From Roseiarcus sp963758335 (GTDB lineage Bacteria > Pseudomonadota > Alphaproteobacteria > Rhizobiales > Beijerinckiaceae), in assembly GCA_963758335.1 (NCBI GenBank), contig CAVWVF010000004.1:1240001-1304000 (forward strand): DNA of 64,000 nucleotides, read 5' to 3'. The notes beneath the pieces were generated by a model. That model was not told where the DNA came from. It was given only the letters and a program-made list of their open reading frames with translations, and did no database searches. Below, in pieces: positions 55,774 to 64,000 of this stretch (position 1 is the stretch's first letter; the number at the start of each line of letters is the position of its first letter). The translations under genes were made by a program, and so were the position numbers.

Positions 55774-57295
55774 ATGGCGGAAGATCAAGGCGGGCCGGCG
55801 GGTCCCGATCTATCGCAGGGCGCCGAGCTCCCCGATGGCGGCAAGCTGGTCGGCCATGTCGGGGACGAACCGGTGCTGCTTGCGCGGCAAGGAGCGGAAG
55901 CATTCGCGGTCGGCGCCCACTGCACCCACTATCATGGGCCGCTCGTCGACGGGCTCATTGTCGATGGCTCCGTTCGCTGCCCCTGGCATCACGCCTGCTT
56001 CGACCTTAGCACTGGCGAAGCGGTTCGCGCGCCCGCTTTCAGCTCCCTGGATACATGGACAGTGGAGCAGCGCGACGGAAAGCTGTTTGTCGGAGAAAAG
56101 CGCGCTCGGCCAAGCGCGAAACCACGCGCCGAGTCAGGCCGGCCGAATCGAATCGTGATCGTCGGCGGAGGGGCTGCCGGGTTCGCCGCCGCTGAGATGC
56201 TGCGGCGGCGGAAATACGGGGGCGAAATCGTCATGTTCAGCAGCGACGATGCGCCGCCGGTCGATAGGCCCAGCCTGTCCAAGGACTATCTTGCAGGCAG
56301 CGCGCCCGAGGAATGGGTCCCTCTTTGCCCTGACAGCTTCTACCCGGACAACGCCATCGACCTGCGACTCCGATCCGCCGTTGTCGGCCTCAACGTCGGG
56401 ACTCGCGAAATCGCGCTCGCCGACGTGGGAGCTCGTCCCCTTCGATCGGCTGCTTCTTGCGACCGGGGCCGAGCCCGTGCGTCCATCCATCCCCGGCGCG
56501 AAGCAGTCCGATGTGCTCGTGTTGCGCTCGCTCGGCGACTGCCGAGCCATCATCGAACGAGCCAAGGCGGCGCGGCGGGCGGCGGTGTTGGGAGCGAGTT
56601 ATATCGGGCTCGAGGTCGCGGCCTCATTGCGGGCGAGGAATATCGAAGTCCATGTCGTGGCGCCGGAACAACGTCCAATGGAGCGCGTCTTGGGCCCCGA
56701 ATTCGGCGACTTCGTTCGAGCGCTGCATGAGGAGCACGGCGTGGTCTTCCATCTTCAGACCACGGCGAGCGCGATCGACGGCAAACAGGTCCGGTTGTCG
56801 GACGGAAGCGTCATCGAGGCCGACCTTATTGTCGCGGGCCTCGGTGTGCGCCCGCGCAGCGGGCTTGCCGACTCGGCTGGCCTCAGGGTGGATCGGGGCG
56901 TCGTCGTGGACGCCTATCTCGAAACGATGGCGCCGGGCATTTTCGCCGCCGGCGACATCGCGCGCTGGCCTGACTCGCACAGCGGCGATTCCATCCGCGT
57001 CGAACACTGGGTCGTCGCCGAGCGACAAGGACAAATCACAGCGCTCAACATGCTTGGCGGCCGCGAGAAATTCTCGTCCGCTCCGTTCTTCTGGGGCCAA
57101 CACTACGACATCCCGATCAACTACGTCGGCCATGCGGAGCGATGGGACGAACTCGCGGTCGAGGGAAGCATCGCCGGCAAGGATTGTCTCGCCCGCTTCA
57201 AGCGTGAGGGACGCACGCTCGTCGTCGCTTCGATATTCCGCGACGTCCAGAGTCTCGAAGCCGAGGTCAGCCTGGAACGCGAGGCGGCGCCTTAA
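55774..57295 (+). pseudogene. Rieske/FAD pyridine nucleotide-disulfide reductase fusion, frameshifted
   Basis: From ATG 55774 (after GAGGAGGG) an N-terminal Rieske domain carries CTHYHGPLVDG and CPWHHACFDLSTGE, the Cys-X-His and Cys-X2-His ligands of a [2Fe-2S] centre. After a Pro/Ser linker, a FAD domain begins RIVIVGGGAAGFAAAEMLRR. Near 56421-56430 the frame shifts; the rest continues as LVPFDRLLLATGAEPV, AVLGASYIGLEVAASL (second GxGxxG, with Ala-Ser) and APGIFAAGDIARWP to 57295. The layout resembles AIF-like or ferredoxin-reductase proteins. One indel disrupts it, so it is either broken or mis-sequenced. It sits between glgX and the tre genes without obvious link. Confidence 0.82.
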
Positions 57296-57328
57296 GGGCG
57301 TCGTTCTGGGCGTGACCCGGAAACGGCG

Positions 57329-60041
57329 TCATGCCTTCGTCAGCACCGCGATCGGCAACGGGCCGAACCAATCGCGCAACAATGCGTCACGGTCGAAATG
57401 CTGCCCGCGGAGGAGGTCGAACCATTCGCCCTCAGGCATCTGCGCCCGCGCCCGCCAGTCCGGCTTCTCTTCCCGTTTCGCGGGAATCCGCCCCGCCAGC
57501 AGCGCGATACGGCGTTCGCCGGCGGCGCGGATGAAGCCGAACGCCCAGTCGGCGTCTTCGCCCGGCGTCTCGATCGGAAGATAATCGCCCCCGGCGAAAA
57601 GCTCGGCGCAATCGCATCGCAAGGCCAGCAGAAGCGCCGTCACGGCGAGCTTGATCCGCCCGTCGCGCCAGGTCGCGAGCAGCGACTCGAACAGCTTCGC
57701 GCGCTCCTCTTCGATCTCGAGCCGCGGTGCGAGCGCAGTCAGCGCCGCCTCGCGCTCCCGATAGTCGACCGCGCGTCGATTGTCCGGATCGACCAGGCTC
57801 AGGTCCCACAATTCGCAGCCCTGGTAGATGTCGGGGACGCCCGGCGCCATGAGCTTCAGCGCCATCTGCACGACGCTGTTCTGCACGCCGAGCCGTGCGA
57901 TGCGCGCGACAAACGGGAGGAAGCTCGTCAGGAATCCGCCCTCCGGCCTCAACGCCTCTTGGACGAAGCTGTGCATCGCCGCCTCGTACTCGAGGTTGGG
58001 CGCCGCCCAGTTCGAGCGTTGCTTGCCCTCCCGCAACGCCTTTTCGAGCGCCAGATGAAGGCGGCTTCGATAGGCTTCCAGCCCCCCGGCCGCCGGCGCC
58101 TCGAGCAGTTCAAATGGCCACGAGCCGACCAGCATCTGGTAGAACATGTATTCGTCGTCGCGGTCGGGCGGCGCGCGGCCTTCGACGTCGCCGAGCCTCG
58201 CCCGAACAAGTCGGCTCCAGCTCGTGACCTGACGCCGCCATTCCTCTGGGACTTCCGAGAGCACCGCGAGCCTTGCGCGCGCATCCTCGCCGCGTTTCGT
58301 GTCATGCGTGGCGGTCGCGAGCATCGCGTGCGGCCAGTGCTCCGCGCGCTGCGAGTTCCCTGTGAAAGAGCGATGGCGCGACGCCGAACCTCTCCGGCGC
58401 GCCGCCGACTTCGTTCAATGCGACGAAGCGGTTGTAGCGGTAGAAAGCAGTGTCCTCGACGCCCTTCGCCATCACCGGCCCCGAGAACTGCTGCAGCTTC
58501 ATCGCGAAGCGGAGCGCCGCGGTTCGGGCGATCTCGCTCGCCGCCGATGTCTTGGTCTCCCCGGTCAGGAGGCGCTCGAGGAAATCGAATGCAGACGCAT
58601 GGACGTCCGAATCGAACCGGCGCGCGCGTGTGACCGCCCACGCGATGTCGCGCCGATCGGCTTCGACGAGCTCGCCGGAGAGGTCGACATAGGTGCGGTA
58701 GACCGGGAAACAGGCGACGATCGCCCTGATCGCGCGCGTAAGGATCGTACGTGTGAGATCCGCCGTCATCGGGCTCTGGCGGGCGAGACGAGTCGCGGCG
58801 CGGCCGAGCGCGCCGAGTTCGCTCGCCATCTCGTTGTCCATGATCCTGAGCTTGGAGGCGAGGGCGATCGCTTCGAAAGAATCGTTTGCGCCCGCGAAAG
58901 CGCGATAGCTCTCGGACAGCGCGGGCTCGGCGGACGGGTCGATCAAGAGCCCGAGCGAAAGATTCAAAAAGTCGTATCCGGTCGTGCCCTCGACCGGCCA
59001 ACCGGCGCGCAGCCGCTCATGCGCCGCGAGGATCTTCTCGACCACGAGATAGAAGGGCCGTTCGACCCGCTCGCGAAGGGTTGTCAGATAGGACTTGGGG
59101 TCGAACAGGCCGTCGACGTGATCGATCCTGAGGCCGTCGATCTCCCCGGCCTCGACCATGCGGAGCGCCCGGGCGTGCGCGTGATCGAACACCGGCGCAA
59201 GCTCCATCCGCAGACCGGCCAGGTCGTTGATGTTGAAGAAGCGCCGGTAGTTGATCTCGTCCTCGGCGACGCGGAAGAACGCGACGCGCCAGAACTGGGC
59301 GGAAATCAGTCGATCGAGCTCGAGCCAGTCCGAGTTAAACGCGGCGACGCGCTCTTCAATCTCGCGGCGCGTTTCGGCTTCGCTGTGCGCAAAGTCCGCC
59401 AGTTCAGCCTTGAGGAAGAGAGCCCGTTCGGCGATCTGCGGCCGCCAGTTCGGCAGGTCGAGAAACTTGTCCGAGATCCGATCAAGCGCTTCGCTGTCGT
59501 GGCCGAGGATCATCGGATAGGTGAGCGAGCAGATCGGCAGCTTGTGCGCGCCATAGGCCCATATGGCGAAGGTTCCGTCGTCGTCGAACGCGAGAGCCAA
59601 ATTGCCGTTCCTCAGTTCTTCTCCGTATTGCGCGCCCAGCACGGGCGCGAGCAGCTTGCCGCCGCCCTCGTCCCAATCGATGTCGAACCATCCGGCATAG
59701 CGCAACTCCGGCCCCCATTCGAGCACGTCGAGCCAGAGCGGATTGTCGGCGCCGCCGACGCCCGTGTGGTTTGGGACGAAGTCGAGGATGGCGCTCAAAC
59801 CCTCGCGCCGGAAGGCGCCGATCATCGCCGAATAATCTGCTTCCGAGCCGTGCTCCGGGTTCAGCCTTGTGTGGTCGGTGATGTCGTAGCCGCGCGGGCT
59901 CCCCGGCCTCGCCTTGAAGAAAGGCGACAGATAAACGTGGCTGACGCCGAGGCCGGCGAGATAGGGCGCGATCACCGCCGCTTCATTGAAGCCGAAGCCC
60001 GCCCTGAGTTGCAGTCGATAGCTGGCGCGGGGAGGCATCAT
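57329..60041 (-). pseudogene. treY: Malto-oligosyltrehalose synthase, frameshifted
   Basis: A GH13 enzyme that converts the reducing end of maltodextrin to trehalose. From ATG 60041 the frame gives SYRLQLRAGFGFNEAA, GYDITDHTRLNPEHGS, ILDFVPNHTGVG, IDGLRIDHVDGLFDP (catalytic Asp) and FYLVVEKILAAHE (catalytic Glu). After LFHRELAAR near 58341-58349 the frame shifts. The ending resumes with EHWPHAMLATATHDTKRGED (third catalytic Asp) and stops at 57329. The total of about 900 residues is normal. One missing or extra base accounts for the break. The start overlaps the treZ stop, so the genes form a treZ-treY operon. Confidence 0.88.
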
Positions 60042-61804
60042 GCAGCCCCGACGCTCCAGCGCACGCTCCAGGGCCCGAATTCAGCTCCGGTCTCGCCGCA
60101 ACGCCAGAAGACGCCGGCCGTCTCGGGGATGGCGACCCGGCCGTCGGACAGGTTCGCGTCGAGCGTGAGGCGGCTGGCGCCGGCCCGCCAGACAACGCGG
60201 ATCGCCTGCTCGCCGAGAATCGAGCGCTGGCCGCCGTGCTCGATTTCCGGCAGGAGCGGCCGGACATGCTCCCGCCGCGCGGCAAGCGCCGCGCGATAGA
60301 AGCCGAGGCGCTCGGCGTCGATTCGGCGCCAGTCGAGCTTCGCCGACATGAAGGTCGTTTCAGCGACCGGATCGGGAATCTTCGCCGCGCGCTGGGGATC
60401 GGCGAACTCTGGAAAGCGAGCGAATTCCTCGCGTCGCCCGCGCCGAACGGCTTCTGCTAGGTCGCCGTCGAAATCGCAGAAGAACGGGAACGGCTGCGCC
60501 GCCGCCCACTCCTCGCCCATGAACAGCATCGGCGTCTGCGGCAGCAGGAGATAGACGCTCGCGAGCGCCCGGATGGCCTCCGCGGAGGCGAGCGCGGTCA
60601 GCCGCTCGCCGAAAGCGCGGTTGCCGATCTGATCGTGGTTCTGAATGAACGCGACGAAGGCGCCTGGAGGAAGGTCCGCGCTCGGCCCCCCGCGCGCCGC
60701 CCCGCGGTGGGACGAGATCTCGCCCTGATAGGCGAAGCCTTCGGCCAGCGCCCTTTCCAGGAGCTTCGTGTCCCCATAATCGGCGTAATAGCCGCTCTTT
60801 TCGTGCGTTGCGGCGACGTGCAGCACGTGGTGGACGTCGTCGTTCCACTGCGCCGTGTAGAGGAGGGGCCTGCGCTCGTAGCGGACGAGGCGCTGCGGCT
60901 CGTTTTTCTCGTTCTCGAGCAGGAGATGGATCGGCCGGGCGAAGCGCGACCTAAGCCGCGCGGCGAGTTCGTCGACGATGTCCGGACGGCTGTCGTCCTT
61001 GATGGAATGCACCGCGTCGAGGCGCAGTCCGTCCAGGCGGAACGTGTCGATCCAGTATTCGGCGTTCTCGATGACGAAGTCTCGAACGGGGCGGGCGTTG
61101 GGCCCGTCGAAATCGATGGCCTCGCCCCACGGCGTCCGGTAGCGCGTGGTGAAAAAGTCCGGCGCGTAGGACGAGAGGTAATTCCCCTCCGGTCCGAAAT
61201 GATTGTAGACCACGTCGAGCAGCACGGCGATGCCGAGTCGGTGCGCCGCCTCGACGAACGCCTTGAAATCATCCGGCCGGCCGTAGGCCGCGTCGGGAGC
61301 GTAAGGGTAGACGCCGTCGTAGCCCCAGCCCCAGCGGCCGCGGAAGTCGCCGATCGGCATGATCTCGACCGCGGTCACGCCAAGTTCGACGAGATGGTCA
61401 AGCTTATGAGCAGCGGCGGCGAAGGAGCCTTGCGGCGTGAAGGTGCCGATGTGCAGTTCATAAAGCACGGCATCGTCCCACGCCCGCCCAGGCCAGCGCG
61501 CGCGCCAGCGATAGGCCCCATGGTCGACTGCCTCGCTCGGCCCGTGCACGTCCTGCGGCTGAAAGCGGGACGCGGGATCCGGAACCCGCATCCCGTCGGA
61601 AAGCTCGAAGCGATAGAGGGTGCCGGCGCCGATTCCCTCGACGAAGACCTCGAAGAAGCCGGCGTCGCACCCCTTCATCGGGATCGTCGAGCTTTGGCCC
61701 TCGAGCGCGAGGCTGACGCGCTTTTGCGCCGGGACCCAGAGTTCGAAAGCGGATGCCGCCCTCTTCGAACGAAGGGCCGTGCGTCCAGCGCCGTGGTCCG
61801 CCAT
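60038..61804 (-). CDS. treZ: Malto-oligosyltrehalose trehalohydrolase
   Basis: A GH13 enzyme that releases trehalose from maltooligosyl trehalose. Seen: an N-terminal CBM48-like domain (FELWVPAQKRVSLALEG), the barrel with AVEIMPIGDFRGRWGWGYDG and VLLDVVYNHFGPEGNYL, catalytic Asp in RLDGLRLDAVHSI, Glu in HLLLENEKNEPQRL and Asp in FIQNHDQIGNRAFGERL. ATG 61804 is chosen (588 residues); a TTG at 61846 is the other possibility. Its stop overlaps the treY start, indicating coupling. Together with GlgX and TreY it completes the glycogen-to-trehalose route. Confidence 0.93.
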   Translation of the reverse strand: MADHGAGRTALRSKRAASAFELWVPAQKRVSLALEGQSSTIPMKGCDAGFFEVFVEGIGAGTLYRFELSDGMRVPDPASRFQPQDVHGPSEAVDHGAYRWRARWPGRAWDDAVLYELHIGTFTPQGSFAAAAHKLDHLVELGVTAVEIMPIGDFRGRWGWGYDGVYPYAPDAAYGRPDDFKAFVEAAHRLGIAVLLDVVYNHFGPEGNYLSSYAPDFFTTRYRTPWGEAIDFDGPNARPVRDFVIENAEYWIDTFRLDGLRLDAVHSIKDDSRPDIVDELAARLRSRFARPIHLLLENEKNEPQRLVRYERRPLLYTAQWNDDVHHVLHVAATHEKSGYYADYGDTKLLERALAEGFAYQGEISSHRGAARGGPSADLPPGAFVAFIQNHDQIGNRAFGERLTALASAEAIRALASVYLLLPQTPMLFMGEEWAAAQPFPFFCDFDGDLAEAVRRGRREEFARFPEFADPQRAAKIPDPVAETTFMSAKLDWRRIDAERLGFYRAALAARREHVRPLLPEIEHGGQRSILGEQAIRVVWRAGASRLTLDANLSDGRVAIPETAGVFWRCGETGAEFGPWSVRWSVGAA

Positions 61805-61976
61805 CCATACGCGCTCTTCGTCAATGAGGGATCGAACGGCAGGCAAACCCTCGAGTGCGGCAAGGGTTCCGTATCGGCAGAGCCGCCGCGGACGGGTTTC
61901 GCGGATCTCCCGAAAATTAGGGGCTCAATGCAACGTCGTCGCCCGTCTGGCGCGAGCAGGCGCCTTTGCTGCACCG

Positions 61977-62540
61977 TTAATTGGAAAATGCGGCCTTCAG
62001 CCGTTCGTGCTGCGACACGACCTCGCTCTGGCGTTTCAGCGCGTCCAGCGAACGGGCGGCGGCCAGAGCTTGATCGAGATGGATGACGCGCTCCTGGATG
62101 CGCAGCGAGCGCCGGCTCAGGCTTCGCAGCGAAGGCGGCAAAAGTTCGAAGATGTCGGGCGGGCAGGCGAGATCCTGGCGCGCGAGCTGGACGCGATGGC
62201 GCTCGGTCAGCGCCTGGACCGGAGTCAGTTCGCCCTCGTTGACGGCGCGCCGCACCAGCAGCCATGAGGCGACCTGCATGAGGCGCGTGGTGAGCCGCAT
62301 GCTTTCCGTCGCATAGGCGAGCGCAACGGGGCGAGGAAGCGCCTTCGACTCTGCTCGTCCGCGGCCGTCGAGATAGGTTGCGGCCTCTTCGACGAGAGCC
62401 ATGCCCTCGCGGAAGAGGTCGTTGAAGGCGGGCGAGGCGGTCAGGCGATGGATCAGGGGAATGGCGGGCGGCGGCGGACTTGGCGCCGCGGGAATCCGTT
62501 TCCAACCGTCGAACTGGCGACTCATAAGCTCTACTCCCAT
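61977..62540 (-). CDS. rcdA: DUF1465 family, regulator of CtrA degradation-like
   Basis: A helical protein of about 187 residues with FNDLFREGMALVEEAATYLDG, then ALAYATESMRLTTRLMQVASWLL and a C-terminal coiled segment (LRIQERVIHLDQALAAARSL). This is the DUF1465/RcdA family. In Caulobacter, RcdA is an adaptor that helps ClpXP degrade the cell-cycle regulator CtrA. The same role here is inferred. ATG 62540 or ATG 62525 are both possible starts. The presence of this gene is one of the best taxonomic hints for an alphaproteobacterium. Confidence 0.85.
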   Translation of the reverse strand: MGVELMSRQFDGWKRIPAAPSPPPPAIPLIHRLTASPAFNDLFREGMALVEEAATYLDGRGRAESKALPRPVALAYATESMRLTTRLMQVASWLLVRRAVNEGELTPVQALTERHRVQLARQDLACPPDIFELLPPSLRSLSRRSLRIQERVIHLDQALAAARSLDALKRQSEVVSQHERLKAAFSN

Positions 62541-62681
62541 CGCGCCGCGATCGGCGCCGCCGATCGGCGGCCTCCGCGCGCATTCAGGAAGACCCAAAGC
62601 AAATATAGCGCCCCGGACGGACCCGCCGGGCATTTACCTCCAGATAACGTTAACGCAGGGGTAACGCCATTTGCAACCGAC

Positions 62682-62704
62682 AAAAAAAGCCGCCCGGAGG
62701 CGGC
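62682..62704 (-). terminator. Rho-independent terminator of the mnmA/DUF1192 unit
   Basis: On the minus strand GCCGCC-TCCG-GGCGGC (62689-62704) is followed by seven T (62682-62688), a textbook intrinsic terminator about 170 bp after the DUF1192 stop. The direction agrees with the leftward genes. Confidence 0.85.
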
Positions 62705-62873
62705 TCTTGAGGGAGGGAGGATCAGAGACGTCGAACAGAACGGGAATTAAACCCATTCAGAACCCTAAAATCCGGGTCGAATGATTCATAATCGATAACC
62801 CTTAACAAGGTCTTGCGCCACGGGCCGCCTGTCGCAAATTGGCATGCGGCGGGTCGGAATGGGACAGTTGCGG

Positions 62874-63080
62874 TTAGCCTTTGAACGCCGCGTGCGCCGC
62901 CTCCCGGGTCGCTTGGCGCGCCGCGATCGCCCGCTCGAGCCGGTCGATCTCCGCCTTCAGGAGCGCGATGCGTTCGGCGAGCTCCGGGGCGGACAGGTCG
63001 TCGAGGTTCTGGCCGATCTCATGGACGGACGGGGCCTTCCGTTTGGTCCCGAACACCAACTCCTCGTCGAACTCGGCCAT
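62874..63080 (-). CDS. DUF1192 family small protein
   Basis: A 68-residue protein starting MAEFDEELVFGTKRKAP, with LDDLSAPELAERIALLKAEI and a coiled helix at the end. This is the DUF1192 pattern, a small conserved alphaproteobacterial family of unknown function. ATG 63080 is chosen over 63098 because it begins the conserved part and has a GGGAGGCGGG stretch upstream. It lies 22 bp downstream of mnmA and is probably cotranscribed with it. Confidence 0.82.
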   Translation of the reverse strand: MAEFDEELVFGTKRKAPSVHEIGQNLDDLSAPELAERIALLKAEIDRLERAIAARQATREAAHAAFKG

Positions 63081-63102
63081 GGCCCGCCTCCCGCGCAAAA
63101 TT

Positions 63103-64000
63103 TCAGGACGCGGCGATGAATCCGCCGCCCAGAACCCGCGCCCGCGGCTCGAGGGATTCGTAGAAGACGCAGGCCTGCCCGGGCGAGACGCCGCTCTCGG
63201 GCTCGATGAAATCGACCTCGCCCGACGGCAGGAGGAGCGCGGGCGCGGGCGGCCGGGTCGACCGAACCCGAGCGGTGATGAGGAGTCCCTCCGCCGACAA
63301 CTCGGCGAGCTCGCCGTCCCCGATCCAGTTGACGTCGCGCAGCTTGAGCCGGGTCTTCGTCAGAGCGGCGCGGGGGCCGACGACGACCTGTCGGCGCGCT
63401 GCGTCGAGCGCCACGACATAGAGCGGTTCGGTCGCGGCGACGCCGAGGCCGCGCCGCTGGCCGATGGTGTAATGGACAATGCCGGCGTGGCGACCGAGCA
63501 CGCGGCCGTCGACGTGGACGATGTCGCCCGGGGTCGACGCGCCCGGCATCAGCCGCTCGATCACGTCGCTGTAATGGCCGGCGGGAACGAAGCAGATGTC
63601 CTGGCTGTCGGCCTTTCCGGCGTTGATGAGGCCGAACCGTCGGGCGAGCTCGCGGACTTCCGGCTTCGGCATTGCGCCAAGCGGAAAGCGCAGGCGCCTG
63701 AGCTGGTCTCGGGTGGTGGCGAACAGGAAATAGCTCTGGTCGCGGTCCGGGTCGGCGGCGCGAAAGAGCGCCTGCCCGCCGTGCCCGTCGTCGCGCGCCA
63801 CGACGTAATGGCCGGTCGCCAGAAGGTCGGCGCCGAGATCCCAGGCGGCGGCGAACAGGTCGGCGAATTTCATGTGCTGGTTGCACGCTACGCAGGGGAT
63901 CGGCGTCTCGCCTGCGACATAAGCGCGGGCGAAAGGCTCGATCACCTTCTCGCGGAAGCGCTGCTCGTAATCGAGCACGTAATGGGGAATTCCGAGCCGG
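63103..64000 (-). CDS. mnmA: tRNA-specific 2-thiouridylase, 5' end beyond the window
   Basis: The frame is open to the window edge, so the N-terminal ATP-binding part is missing. The enzyme inserts sulfur at position 2 of the wobble uridine in tRNAs for Lys, Glu and Gln. Seen: the conserved first active-site cysteine region TPIPCVACNQHMKFADL, LLATGHYVVA and RDQSYFLFATTRDQL. The second catalytic cysteine is in ADSQDICFVPAGHY, and IVHYTIGQRRGLGV belongs to the central domain. The C-terminal beta-barrel ends normally at 63103. ATG 63978 is internal. Confidence 0.95.
   Translation of the reverse strand, partial: RLGIPHYVLDYEQRFREKVIEPFARAYVAGETPIPCVACNQHMKFADLFAAAWDLGADLLATGHYVVARDDGHGGQALFRAADPDRDQSYFLFATTRDQLRRLRFPLGAMPKPEVRELARRFGLINAGKADSQDICFVPAGHYSDVIERLMPGASTPGDIVHVDGRVLGRHAGIVHYTIGQRRGLGVAATEPLYVVALDAARRQVVVGPRAALTKTRLKLRDVNWIGDGELAELSAEGLLITARVRSTRPPAPALLLPSGEVDFIEPESGVSPGQACVFYESLEPRARVLGGGFIAAS

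Overview
The window is a GC-rich stretch of a bacterial chromosome, most likely from an alphaproteobacterium of the order Hyphomicrobiales. This is inferred from gene content and order: hflK-hflC-DUF2065-degP, glnB-glnA, fabD-fabG-acpP-fabF-mltG, an RcdA/DUF1465 gene, a DUF1192 gene beside mnmA, and an EpsI protein. No rRNA, tRNA or CRISPR array was seen, and no genus can be fixed from the bases alone.

Layout. 1-7.1 kb: the 3' end of aroB, a CNNM/CorC membrane protein, the hflKC-DUF2065-degP membrane quality-control operon and an M19 dipeptidase. 7.2-12.1 kb: a BigR/SqrR-like ArsR repressor, a multiply frameshifted MFS exporter, a frameshifted FAD oxidoreductase and an ALDH7-type aldehyde dehydrogenase. 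12.6-18.3 kb is an insertion-sequence island: an IS630 element nested in the 5' end of an IS110 transposase gene, then a stranded, frameshifted epsI, then an IS66-type element with clear terminal repeats. 18.5-21.9 kb: a cupin, a small cytochrome c, glnBA with an NtrC-like dyad upstream, and a YkgJ-type cysteine-cluster protein. 22.1-27.6 kb: the fatty-acid synthesis cluster and mltG. 27.6-38.2 kb is a decayed accessory stretch: broken argE-like gene, apaG, 21-bp tandem repeats beside an AT-rich hairpin, broken DUF488, two related antitoxin copies with a broken VapC toxin, a DUF1236 protein, a broken restriction-modification fusion, hppD, and an interrupted TIR-domain gene.

38.3-53.2 kb: a translationally coupled di-heme cytochrome/CRTAC1 pair, then two sugar-uptake loci. 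The first is LacI-xylFHG. The second is ytfQRT-yjfF, divergent from a LacI-HxlB-like isomerase-GNAT operon. 53.4-61.8 kb: glgX, a frameshifted Rieske/FAD reductase and convergent treZ-treY, so the set to debranch glycogen and turn maltodextrin into trehalose lies together. 62-64 kb: rcdA, a DUF1192 gene and the 3' part of mnmA.

A striking property of the window is that at least eleven genes carry frameshifts or in-frame stops. They include fabG, whose product is normally essential. Some of these are therefore probably base-calling or assembly errors, while those in the accessory stretch may be genuine decay.
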